The notes under the pieces are model-generated. The model did no database searches. It was not told the origin of the DNA and saw nothing but the letters and a program-made list of their open reading frames with translations. DNA of 34,477 nucleotides from JAYVJH01 sp043777595 (GTDB lineage: Bacteria > Bacteroidota > Bacteroidia > Cytophagales > Spirosomataceae): NCBI GenBank assembly GCA_043777595.1, contig JAYWHT010000085.1, forward strand, positions 1 through 34,477, read 5' to 3'. The stretch's first letter is position 1. Every line of letters begins with the position of its first letter. The translations under genes were made by a program, and so were the position numbers. This document shows positions 1-7,641 of this stretch, piece after piece.

Positions 1-146
1 ACTATTATAGGCATTGAGGGTGTTTGTTTTTTCTTGTCCATTGCAGGAAGTAAAAACTGTCAAAAAGCTAAAAAGTAATATTTTGTTTAGTGCCACAACT
101 ATAATTGTTACAATTTTAATACACTCAATTTTTTAATCTATTCTAA

Positions 147-317
147 ATAATGCGCTACGAGTTTATAAATTTGAGGTTCTACTGTGATTTCTACGGAGAT
201 GCTGCTTGAAGCCGAACCGAAGCCATCGCTCCAAGCGATGGCTTCGGTAAACCCGTATAAATCAACGAAGAACCAAATTTGATAACCTACGTGATTGAGT
301 TATTAAGCGCACATTAT
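147..317. repeat. Imperfect 171-bp palindrome, MITE-like
   Basis: The core is a perfect 15-bp stem (216-230 with 234-248) around a 3-base loop. Pairing resumes outward symmetrically: 185-196 with 253-264 (one mismatch), about 168-180 with 269-280 (2-base bulge), and 147-156 with 306-317 (2-base bulge). The centre of the core and of the outermost arms coincide at base 232, so the whole block is one imperfect inverted repeat. No coding frame is apparent. A non-autonomous mobile element is the favoured reading; a structured leader of the malic enzyme gene or a terminator is possible, but no T-run follows the core stem. The rest of 1-446 holds only a 13-base palindrome at 103-115 and no recognisable gene. 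Confidence 0.55.
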
Positions 318-446
318 ACTTTTCAAGCCACAAAGATAAGGATAAAAACGAGGCTTTGAGCATAAAATTATGGTCAGGTGGTCGTGCGTATTGGTTTCAT
401 TTGTACCTTGCGGCCTATTCTACCAAAAATCAAACTAAGACCTGTT

Positions 447-2711
447 ATGAATCAAAAAATTCGTCGTGAAGATGCCCTTTACTACCACTCCAAAGGCCGC
501 CCCGGCAAAATCGAAGTAATACCAACCAAAGAAACCAACAACCAACTCGACCTTTCGCTGGCTTATTCGCCAGGGGTAGCAGAGCCTTGTTTGGAGATTG
601 CTAAAAATGTAGAAGATGTTTATAAATACACGGCCAAAGGCAACTTGGTGGCAGTTATCAGCAACGGAACGGCCGTATTGGGCTTAGGCGATATTGGCCC
701 AGAGGCAAGCAAACCTGTGATGGAAGGCAAAGGACTATTATTTAAAATATATGCTGATATAGACGTTTTTGACATAGAACTCAACACCAAAGACGTAGAA
801 GAGTTTATTCGTACTGTCAAAATAATGGAGCCTACTTTTGGGGGCGTAAATCTCGAAGACCTCAAAGCCCCAGAGTGTTTTGAGATAGAAAGACGACTCA
901 AAGCCGAGCTGAATATCCCAGTCATGCACGACGACCAGCATGGAACGGCCATCATCAGTGCCGCTGCTATGCTCAACGCATTGGAGTTGGTTGGCAAAAA
1001 CATCGGCGACATTCGCATGGTAGTTTCGGGGGCGGGTGCTTCGGCTATTTCATGCTCAAAGTTGTATGTGGCATTGGGCGTAAATGTCCAAAATATTGAT
1101 ATGTTCGACAGTAAAGGCCACATAAACGGCTCACGGACAGACTTAGACGAGATGAAAAAAGGCTTTGTGTCGCCCCGTGGTTATGCTTCATTGGCCGATG
1201 CGTTGGTTGGTGCTGACTTATTTTTGGGACTCTCGAAGGCCAATATCGTATCGGCAGATATGGTGCGGTCTATGGCAAACGACCCAATCGTGTTTGCAAT
1301 GGCCAACCCCGACCCCGAGATTCCGTACCCAGATGCTATCGCAGCCCGCCCAGACGTAATCATGGCCACAGGTCGGTCCGACTATCCAAATCAGGTTAAT
1401 AATGTATTGGGTTTCCCGTATATTTTTAGAGGAGCGTTGGACGTGCGAGCCAGCGAAATCAACGAAGCCATGAAACTCGCCGCCGTGCGTGCCTTGGCCG
1501 AACTCACCAAAAAACCAGTACCAGACATGGTAAACTTGGCCTACAATGAAACCAATTTGACCTTTGGCCGCACTTATATTATTCCCAAACCAGTAGATCC
1601 ACGTTTGCTGACGAGCGTTGCGCCAGCAGTAGCCAAAGCGGCCATTGAGAGCGGTGTAGCCAAACACATCATTACCGACTGGGAGGCATACAACGTACAA
1701 TTGGACAAACGCCTCGGCAAAGAAGACCAGATTTCTAAGTTTATTATCAACAAAGCAAAAAAAGCCCCCAAACGAGTGGTTTTTGCAGATGCCGAAAATT
1801 TTAAGGTACTCAAAGCCGCTCAACAAGTGCAAGACGAAGGAATAGCGATACCTATTTTGTTGGGTAACGAAGCCAAAATTCGTAAGATGATAGCCGACAA
1901 TGCCTTGGAGATGGACAGTATCGAAATCATTGACCCAAAAACACCTCAGCAAGAAGCACAGATTGAGCAGTTTGCCGAACAATTTTACCAAAAACGCAAA
2001 CGCAAGGGTATGACCCCAATCGAAGCCCGCAAAACAATGCAATACCGTAATTATTTTGGGGCAATGCTCGTAAACAGCGGCCAAGCCGATGCCCTGATTT
2101 CGGGCTTGACCAGAAATTACCCAGATACTATTCGCCCAGCGTTGCAAGTCATTGGCAAAGCATCTGGTGTTGATAAAGTATCTGGAATGTATATTTTGCT
2201 GACTAAACGAGGCCCGTTATTTTTGTCTGACACAACGGTAAATCAAAATCCAACTGCCGAGCAAATAGTCGAAATAACAAACCTCACTGCCAAAGCAGTG
2301 CAGCAATTTAACATCACGCCACGCATTGCGCTACTGTCTTACTCAAACTTCGGTAGCGCCAAAGGCGACGACGCCGCCAAAATGGGCGAAGCATTGACTC
2401 TACTAAATGCACAAGAAAATAAACTAATAGTAGATGGCGAGATGCAAGCGCACCTGCCGTTTAATATGGAACTGTTGAACGAAAATTATCCGTTTTCTAC
2501 CCTCGCCGATGGCGATGCCAACACGCTTATATTTCCGAACCTTTCGGCCAGTAACATTGCCTATAACTTACTAAAAGAAGTAGGCGAATATGAAGCCATT
2601 GGTCCTATATTACTTGGTTTGGCCAAACCCGTTCATGTATTACAGTTGGGTAGTTCGGTCAGAGAAATTGTCAATATGGTGGCTATTGCTGTTGTAGAAG
2701 CCCAAAGGTAA
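447..2711 (+). CDS. maeB: NADP-dependent malic enzyme with C-terminal phosphotransacetylase-like domain
   Basis: Oxidative decarboxylation of malate to pyruvate with reduction of NADP, a cytosolic source of NADPH and pyruvate. The 754-residue product has the MaeB layout: malic enzyme N-terminal domain (SLAYSPGVAEP and HDDQHGTA motifs), a Rossmann NAD(P) domain with VVSGAGASAIS, and from about residue 430 a PTA/PTB domain (VVFADAENFKVLKAA onward) that in this family is usually regulatory rather than catalytic. Length agrees with MaeB proteins of about 760 residues. The frame is open further upstream to an ATG at 378, but the extra 23 residues are unlike the family, whereas MNQKIRREDALYYHS is the expected N terminus, so I start at 447. 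It is followed by a strong hairpin. Confidence 0.95.
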   Translation: MNQKIRREDALYYHSKGRPGKIEVIPTKETNNQLDLSLAYSPGVAEPCLEIAKNVEDVYKYTAKGNLVAVISNGTAVLGLGDIGPEASKPVMEGKGLLFKIYADIDVFDIELNTKDVEEFIRTVKIMEPTFGGVNLEDLKAPECFEIERRLKAELNIPVMHDDQHGTAIISAAAMLNALELVGKNIGDIRMVVSGAGASAISCSKLYVALGVNVQNIDMFDSKGHINGSRTDLDEMKKGFVSPRGYASLADALVGADLFLGLSKANIVSADMVRSMANDPIVFAMANPDPEIPYPDAIAARPDVIMATGRSDYPNQVNNVLGFPYIFRGALDVRASEINEAMKLAAVRALAELTKKPVPDMVNLAYNETNLTFGRTYIIPKPVDPRLLTSVAPAVAKAAIESGVAKHIITDWEAYNVQLDKRLGKEDQISKFIINKAKKAPKRVVFADAENFKVLKAAQQVQDEGIAIPILLGNEAKIRKMIADNALEMDSIEIIDPKTPQQEAQIEQFAEQFYQKRKRKGMTPIEARKTMQYRNYFGAMLVNSGQADALISGLTRNYPDTIRPALQVIGKASGVDKVSGMYILLTKRGPLFLSDTTVNQNPTAEQIVEITNLTAKAVQQFNITPRIALLSYSNFGSAKGDDAAKMGEALTLLNAQENKLIVDGEMQAHLPFNMELLNENYPFSTLADGDANTLIFPNLSASNIAYNLLKEVGEYEAIGPILLGLAKPVHVLQLGSSVREIVNMVAIAVVEAQR

Positions 2712-2727
2712 TTATGATGTAAGATTT

Positions 2728-2773
2728 GATGTAAGATTTGACAATTTTTTAAAAAGTTGTCAAATCTTACATC
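2728..2773 (+). terminator. Intergenic hairpin terminator after maeB
   Basis: A perfect 17-bp stem pairs 2728-2744 with 2757-2773, and the T6/A5 loop bases can extend it. A 12-base direct repeat (GATGTAAGATTT at 2716 and 2728) lets an upstream copy compete for the same 3' arm. It sits between two plus-strand genes; the T/A loop makes it look usable in either direction. Confidence 0.6.
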
Positions 2774-2796
2774 ATACTACTGAAAACCACTTAACA

Positions 2797-3603
2797 ATGA
2801 ACAACCCATTTTTTGCCCGATTAGAATCTCAAAACCATCAATATATCTATCGACTACCGTCTTATAGCGATACTGGTGAATTTGTAAACGACTTGATGCG
2901 GTTTTTGTTTCCTATTACCCAAGACTGTGCCTCGATTACCTTCAATCTGCAATCGTCGTACTTGGTACTAAAAGATAAATTAGACTGTATTCTCGGCCCA
3001 CTACATAGCCATTTACCCGATGGCCAGTTGGTATTGGTTGAGGCATTTTTTGAAAAATTACCATCAATTTACGAAAATCTACTACTCGATGCCAAAGCCA
3101 TTGCCGACAACGACCCCGCTTCGGCGGGTATCGAAGAAGTAATAGCCGTTTATCCTGGGTTTTATGCCATAGCCGTTTATAGATTGGCTCATGCACTAAT
3201 TGAGTTGCAAATACCACTCTTGCCCCGAATGTTTACTGAATATGCCCATCAAAAAACAGGTATTGACATTCACCCAAAAGCACAAATTGGTCAGTCGTTT
3301 TTTATTGATCATGGTACGGGCGTAGTCATCGGTGAAACAACCCAAATAGGCAACAATGTTAAGATTTATCAGGGCGTAACGCTGGGGGCATTGAGCGTTT
3401 CAAAGTCGTTGGCCGAAACCAAACGACACCCAACCATCGAAGATAATGTTGTGATTTATGCCAATGCAACAATATTGGGCGGCAATACAGTAATAGGCCA
3501 CGACTCTACCGTAGGTGGCAACGCTTGGCTAACAGCCTCAATCCCCCCCTATTCGCAAGCATACCACCAGTCCGAAATCAAAATTAAATCGGTTACTTTG
3601 TAA
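2797..3603 (+). CDS. cysE: Serine O-acetyltransferase (left-handed beta-helix)
   Basis: Acetylates L-serine with acetyl-CoA to O-acetylserine, the first step of cysteine synthesis, in the cytosol. The 268-residue protein has a helical N-terminal half (about 1-150) and a hexapeptide-repeat left-handed helix with the family signature: IDIHPKAQIGQSFFIDHGTG, then VVIGETTQIGNNVKIYQGVTLGA and HPTIEDNVVIYANATILGG. The His-Asp pair of the active site is visible in FIDHGTG and in the upstream helix. The long N-terminal extension fits the EpsC/CysE type of Bacteroidota. No cysteine synthase gene lies next to it. The ATG at 2797 is the only sensible start; no clear Shine-Dalgarno sequence is seen, as is usual in this phylum. 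Confidence 0.93.
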   Translation: MNNPFFARLESQNHQYIYRLPSYSDTGEFVNDLMRFLFPITQDCASITFNLQSSYLVLKDKLDCILGPLHSHLPDGQLVLVEAFFEKLPSIYENLLLDAKAIADNDPASAGIEEVIAVYPGFYAIAVYRLAHALIELQIPLLPRMFTEYAHQKTGIDIHPKAQIGQSFFIDHGTGVVIGETTQIGNNVKIYQGVTLGALSVSKSLAETKRHPTIEDNVVIYANATILGGNTVIGHDSTVGGNAWLTASIPPYSQAYHQSEIKIKSVTL

Positions 3604-3759
3604 AATTAGTGGGTAAATTAAGTAACTGAATGAACCAAAGGCGTTGGTTGGAGCGCGAAAACAATACCTGTTTTTGTATTATCAAATAAAAATATTTAAC
3701 TTGGTACTGAAAAAGTCCTAAAAATTTAACAAATAGTCAAACTCTTAAACAAGTTAAAC

Positions 3760-4683
3760 ATGAAAAAAGCCCTGTTATTGTTACTATTATTGGCAACAAC
3801 GCAGCTTGTATCTGCCCAAAAGAAATCAAAAACTGCACAGCCTCAACCACCTATGGAACGGCTTAGTTTGAACAATCCGACCGATGCCATAAAGATGAAC
3901 CGCAAGGTTACGTCGAGTTTGACCGATGCCGAAAACTGTTTTTATTTCTGGTCGGGTAATATATTTAGTCGTGTACCAGGCGAAAAAGACCGTCTGCTGT
4001 TTACTTACAACGGCATGAATGTACGAGCCAGTAAAACAGTCGTCGATTCGATAAAAGGCTATGGCTGGAGACACGTATCTCGTGAATTGTTGTTTTACCA
4101 AGACCCACAAACAGGCGAGGTACTCAAAACTTGGAAAAACCCATTTACAGGCAAAGAAATAGAAGTAATCCATATTGCCAACGACCCCGTCAATGGCCGT
4201 GGGCCGAGCTATGCGATGGGCAACGATGGCAAAACGCCATTTAAACTAAAAGGCTACGAAAAAGATGGTTACTGGTTTGACCTCACAGAAGTACCGCTTT
4301 TTTATACCAATCCACTCGGTGGCGACTATCAAGACCAAATTGGCGGAACGTATCAGGCGATGGAGATTTTTCAGACCATTACGCCAATGTCTGAACTAAC
4401 CGACCCCAACACCACCAAGTCGGTCAATAGCTTGATTGGTTGGACTCGTGTATCAAAATGGTTGCCTTGGCTCGATATGGGCGACAAAGCTGGCCAGATG
4501 ATTTTTACGGGTATTGGCAAAAAAGTAAAATCGTTTGACGACCTACCACAAATACTAAAAGACCAGATTAACACTAACTATCCAGACTATAAAGTCGCTC
4601 CGCCAGTTGATGACACTCGGCCCAACGAAACATCGTGGACTTATTACAAGAAATTGATGGAAAAGAAACGAGCCAAAAAGTAG
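3760..4683 (+). CDS. Secreted DUF1838-like protein
   Basis: A 307-residue protein with a clear signal peptide (MKKALLLLLLLATTQLVSAQ, cleavage probably after Ala19), so periplasmic or exported. The mature part resembles DUF1838 (PF08894): an early CFYFWSGNIFSRVPGEKDRL stretch, then FTYNGMNVR, and a tryptophan-rich C-terminal half ending in a basic tail. Family function is unknown, and I see no catalytic motif that would support one. It is preceded by a 156-base spacer in which I see no gene, and it is convergent with the AGE-like gene, the stop codons lying 3 bases apart. The family assignment is from memory of the motif and is moderately sure; expression as a secreted protein is well supported. 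Confidence 0.75.
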   Translation: MKKALLLLLLLATTQLVSAQKKSKTAQPQPPMERLSLNNPTDAIKMNRKVTSSLTDAENCFYFWSGNIFSRVPGEKDRLLFTYNGMNVRASKTVVDSIKGYGWRHVSRELLFYQDPQTGEVLKTWKNPFTGKEIEVIHIANDPVNGRGPSYAMGNDGKTPFKLKGYEKDGYWFDLTEVPLFYTNPLGGDYQDQIGGTYQAMEIFQTITPMSELTDPNTTKSVNSLIGWTRVSKWLPWLDMGDKAGQMIFTGIGKKVKSFDDLPQILKDQINTNYPDYKVAPPVDDTRPNETSWTYYKKLMEKKRAKK

Positions 4684-4686
4684 TTT

Positions 4687-5832
4687 TTACATTGTTCTCA
4701 ATAATTTTACTAAAAGCCTCGCCGACTGGTATGCACCATGAGTCGATGAGGCTTTTAGTTTGGTAATTGGCTCGCCTTGCTGGTTCAATAGGTGTTTCCA
4801 TTCGCCCTCTGTTGAGCGATCGGGGTAGTGAAGCCAGGCGTAGTCGTGGGTGCGTTGCCATAGTTTTTCTATTTCCAAATTATTTGTTGTCGGGCTTATT
4901 TTTTGTAAAGCCACCAAAGCTGCCAACTGTACTGACAGTGCCTTGTTTTGGTATTCGGCATCGATACCGTCTCCACTTTTGATGTCCATAACCGAAAAAT
5001 ACCCGCCATACTTTTCGTCCCAAGTGTTGTTGGCTATATAAATTACTTGATTGGTGAGTTTCTGAACTATCCTTTTCTTTTTTAGAATCATCGCCAAATC
5101 TATAAACACCACTGCCGCCTCAAAAATTTTACCAACATTGACACGCCTCCCCTTGATACTCTCACAATAGCCCCCTGATAGTGCTACGTTTTCGAGGATT
5201 ATGTTGGCTCTTGGCTCCCAAAAATGACTATCTAACTCGCCCAATAGCAACGTTGATTTTTCGATAAAGTATTTTTCTCCAACTATCGCTCTGGCTTCAA
5301 GTAGTGCTTTGGCTATGGCAGTAAGTTCGCCGAGGTTTTTATGTTGCCGTATTTCTGTGTCAAAAATGGTATATTTTTTATCTCGTTTTTTGAATAATTT
5401 TAGTAGCGTTTGCTTGGCGGCGGCTACATACTTTGGTTCGTTTGTGAGGTCGGACATTGCGGCCCAAGCCAAAACACAACACGCCTCCGCTTCGTAGTCG
5501 TTGGCTATCAGAACGATACGGCCTGTTCTATCTACTGTTTTAGGCCAGTCATTTTTTTGATTTTCAGTTATTTTTAGTAAAAAATCAGCCCCAGATTGAG
5601 CATAAACCAAGAAGTCAGGTACGGAACTATCGTATCGGAATAATTCAATAAAAGTATAGCATTGTTGCGCCTGCCAGACAATGTCTTTGTCGGCCACCAC
5701 AACTTCCCCTTTTGAGCTAATGACATTAAAATACCCCCCCCAAATACTGTCTGAGCTATATTTTAACCAAAAGGGAATAATTCTTTCTGTTAATTCGTGA
5801 CTAAACTGTTCTTTTAAACGTCCTAAAATCAT
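4687..5832 (-). CDS. AGE-superfamily (N-acylglucosamine 2-epimerase-like) protein, atypical active site
   Basis: A 381-residue alpha/alpha-barrel protein of the AGE/cellobiose 2-epimerase superfamily. Family landmarks: IIPFWLKYSSDSIWGGYFN near residues 18-36, NNTWDEKYGGYFSVMD at 268-283, and GEWKHLLNQQGEPI at 343-356. Active members interconvert GlcNAc/ManNAc or glucose/mannose units using two histidines. The C-terminal one appears present (His365 in STHGAYQSAR), but the usual G-H-x-x-E is GKIFE here, with Lys235 where His is expected, and the W-Q-x-x-R arginine near residue 57 is Gln. The substrate or even the reaction is therefore uncertain. It is divergent from the NeuB-family gene, which suggests a role in supplying an amino-sugar precursor. 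No signal peptide is seen, so it is cytosolic. Confidence 0.75.
   Translation of the reverse strand: MILGRLKEQFSHELTERIIPFWLKYSSDSIWGGYFNVISSKGEVVVADKDIVWQAQQCYTFIELFRYDSSVPDFLVYAQSGADFLLKITENQKNDWPKTVDRTGRIVLIANDYEAEACCVLAWAAMSDLTNEPKYVAAAKQTLLKLFKKRDKKYTIFDTEIRQHKNLGELTAIAKALLEARAIVGEKYFIEKSTLLLGELDSHFWEPRANIILENVALSGGYCESIKGRRVNVGKIFEAAVVFIDLAMILKKKRIVQKLTNQVIYIANNTWDEKYGGYFSVMDIKSGDGIDAEYQNKALSVQLAALVALQKISPTTNNLEIEKLWQRTHDYAWLHYPDRSTEGEWKHLLNQQGEPITKLKASSTHGAYQSARLLVKLLRTM
4710..4758 (+). terminator. Hairpin terminator embedded in the opposing gene
   Basis: CTAAAAGCCTC at 4710-4720 pairs perfectly with GAGGCTTTTAG at 4748-4758. Inner bases 4723-4727 and 4741-4745 can also pair. It lies 27 bases past the stop of the DUF1838-like gene, so it is placed to end that transcript, yet it is wholly inside the 3' coding end of the convergent AGE-like gene. 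Confidence 0.5.
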
Positions 5833-5877
5833 GTTGATTGACTGTTAGTCAGATTTGTGAAAATAAAAAAGTGAGTA

Positions 5878-5885
5878 CAAAAATA
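5878..5885 (-). promoter_or_regulatory. -7 box (TATTTTTG) for the AGE-like gene
   Basis: On the minus strand this matches the Bacteroidota TAnnTTTG -7 element and would start transcription about 40 bases before the AGE-like start codon. No TTG is seen at the ideal 19-base distance, so the assignment is weak. A palindrome TGACT-GTT-AGTCA at 5839-5851 lies in the predicted leader and could be an operator. Confidence 0.3.
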
Positions 5886-5971
5886 GCATTTATCAAGCAT
5901 ATTTTATTGGACAAATCGCCGTTAATGAAAATGTTGTTTGGTATATCTTAGAAAAATCATAATTAAATGGC

Positions 5972-5979
5972 TAAATTTG
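5972..5979 (+). promoter_or_regulatory. Possible -7 box (TAAATTTG) for the NeuB locus
   Basis: A TAnnTTTG match about 93 bases before the NeuB-family start codon, oriented for the glycan operon. No TTG is present at the usual -33 position, so support is limited to the -7 box. Confidence 0.28.
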
Positions 5980-6031
5980 CCCTCAACAAAAATACATAAT
6001 ATCAATAAATAAGTAGATAATGATGATTTAA

Positions 6032-6063
<32 letters not shown>

Positions 6064-6072
6064 CGTTTATAA

Positions 6073-7572
6073 ATGTCTTCTAATTTTGATTTTTCGGGTT
6101 TGTTCATTTTTGAAATGGCAAACAACCACCAAGGAAGTGTAGAACATGGCGTTCGTATTATCAAAGAAATGGCGGCCATAGCCCGTCAGCATGGTGTTAA
6201 GGCAGGTGTAAAGTTTCAGTATCGAGACCTCGACACGTTTATTCACCCCGACTACCGCCACGACACCAAGGCAAAACACATCAGTCGTTTTTTGAGTACT
6301 GAGCTTACAGCAGAGCAGTTTGAGGTAATGGTCGAGGCGTGTAGGGCCGAAGGGCTAATAACGATTTGTACGCCATTTGACGAACGCTCGGTAGATTTGA
6401 TTGTCAAGCACAAAATCGAGATTATTAAAATAGCAAGTTGCAGTGCCGACGACTGGCCACTCATCAATAAAATTGCTCAAACTGACAAACCTATTATTGC
6501 TTCGACAGGAGGAATCAACATTGACCAGATAGACAGCGTTGTGTCGTATTTTGAACATCGTAACAAAAACTTTGCTATTTTGCACTGTGTGGGTATTTAT
6601 CCAAGCCCCAATGACACCCTCAACCTTAACTTTGTTAAGAAACTCAAAGCCCGCTATCCTAACATTACGATTGGCTACTCGGGCCACGAAGATCCCGAAA
6701 ATACAAATGTGGTACAGATAGCGGCTGCCGTTGGTGCTGAGATTTTTGAGCGCCACGTAGGCGTGCCAACCGATACCATTACGCTCAACAATTACTCAAT
6801 GAACCCCGAGCAAGTAGCAAAGTGGCTTAGTGCTTACCAAACTGTCAACGTGATTTTGGGCGAAGACATCAAGGCATTGCCAGCCGTTGAGTCGGAGTCG
6901 TTGCTGTCGCTGAAGCGTGGTGTGTTTGTCAATCGTACTGTCAAAAAAGGCGAAACGATTTTGCCACAAGACGTATATTTTGCCATGCCATGCCAAGAAG
7001 GACAACTCACCTCTGGTGAGTTTGGCCGTTTACGTGCCAGATTTGTAGCAAGTCAAGATTACGCAGTCAATAAGGGTGTTTTTGAAAATTATACCGAAGA
7101 TAGCTACCACCGCATCAGAAAGTACATTCACCAAGCCAAGGGTATGATGGCCGAAGCCGGGATAGTACTCAACGAAAAAGCCGAGGTAGAGCTATCGTAC
7201 CACTACGGCGTAGAACGATTTGAACAATTTGGTTGTGTGCTAATCAATCTGGTAAATCGTGAATATTGCAAAAAAATAATCGTGATGTTTGCAGGCCAAC
7301 ATCACCCAGAGCAAAAGCACCTCAAAAAAGAAGAGACCTTTCATATCATGAGTGGTAGCTTTACGCTTATCCTCAACGGTATCAGTCGTACACTTTCAAA
7401 AGGTGATATCATTACCTTGGAGCGTGGCGACCTACACGCTTTTTACTCTGAACATGGCGTGATTTTTGAAGAAATATCAACGACACACTTCCGCAACGAT
7501 TCATTTTATACAGATAAACTAATTATGGAGCAAGATCCTTTGCAGCGTAAATTAGTTGTAGAAGAATTTTGA
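6073..7572 (+). CDS. NeuB-family nonulosonate synthase fused to a cupin domain
   Basis: A 499-residue cytosolic enzyme. Residues 8-245 are a NeuB-type TIM barrel that condenses phosphoenolpyruvate with an amino-hexose to a nine-carbon nonulosonic acid. Visible motifs: FEMANNHQGS (metal/PEP site), GVKFQ (Lys47), ASTGG, LHCVGIYPSP, IGYSGHE and FERH. Residues about 275-335 match the SAF (antifreeze-like) domain (VNRTVKKGETILPQDV). The remainder is a second unit: a cupin at about 395-475 with NREYCKKIIVMFAGQHHPEQ, KHLKKEETFH and a later His455, a pattern like D-lyxose isomerase-type cupins with metal-binding His and Glu. Ordinary NeuB proteins stop near residue 340. It leads a plus-strand series with GT17-like and flippase genes. 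The exact sugar is not determinable here; sialic, legionaminic or pseudaminic-type acids are all possible. Confidence 0.88.
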   Translation: MSSNFDFSGLFIFEMANNHQGSVEHGVRIIKEMAAIARQHGVKAGVKFQYRDLDTFIHPDYRHDTKAKHISRFLSTELTAEQFEVMVEACRAEGLITICTPFDERSVDLIVKHKIEIIKIASCSADDWPLINKIAQTDKPIIASTGGINIDQIDSVVSYFEHRNKNFAILHCVGIYPSPNDTLNLNFVKKLKARYPNITIGYSGHEDPENTNVVQIAAAVGAEIFERHVGVPTDTITLNNYSMNPEQVAKWLSAYQTVNVILGEDIKALPAVESESLLSLKRGVFVNRTVKKGETILPQDVYFAMPCQEGQLTSGEFGRLRARFVASQDYAVNKGVFENYTEDSYHRIRKYIHQAKGMMAEAGIVLNEKAEVELSYHYGVERFEQFGCVLINLVNREYCKKIIVMFAGQHHPEQKHLKKEETFHIMSGSFTLILNGISRTLSKGDIITLERGDLHAFYSEHGVIFEEISTTHFRNDSFYTDKLIMEQDPLQRKLVVEEF

Positions 7573-7578
7573 TATATA

Positions 7579-7620
7579 ACCAGTAGTAAAGTTGGTAATA
7601 TGCCAAACTTTACTACTGGT
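7579..7620 (+). terminator. Strong hairpin after the NeuB-family gene
   Basis: Bases 7579-7595 pair with 7603-7620 in a 17-bp stem with one bulged A and a 7-base loop. It starts 6 bases after the stop codon. Only a short T-rich tract follows, so it may be a terminator, an attenuator or an mRNA-stabilising hairpin between neighbouring glycan genes. Confidence 0.5.
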
Positions 7621-7641
7621 TTCAAATTGGTAAACTGACCT

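Noticed and set aside
1..78. A 25-codon open stretch from the window edge to TAA at 76-78 on the plus strand
   Set aside because: It could be the tail of an upstream gene, but 25 residues without a recognisable motif are not enough to call it.
378..446. Longer start for the malic enzyme at ATG 378
   Set aside because: The added 23 residues are unlike MaeB N termini; ATG 447 gives the expected beginning and length.
1218..2147. A 309-codon open frame on the minus strand inside maeB
   Set aside because: It mirrors the codon pattern of the real gene, has a Phe/Cys/Trp-rich composition and no domain.
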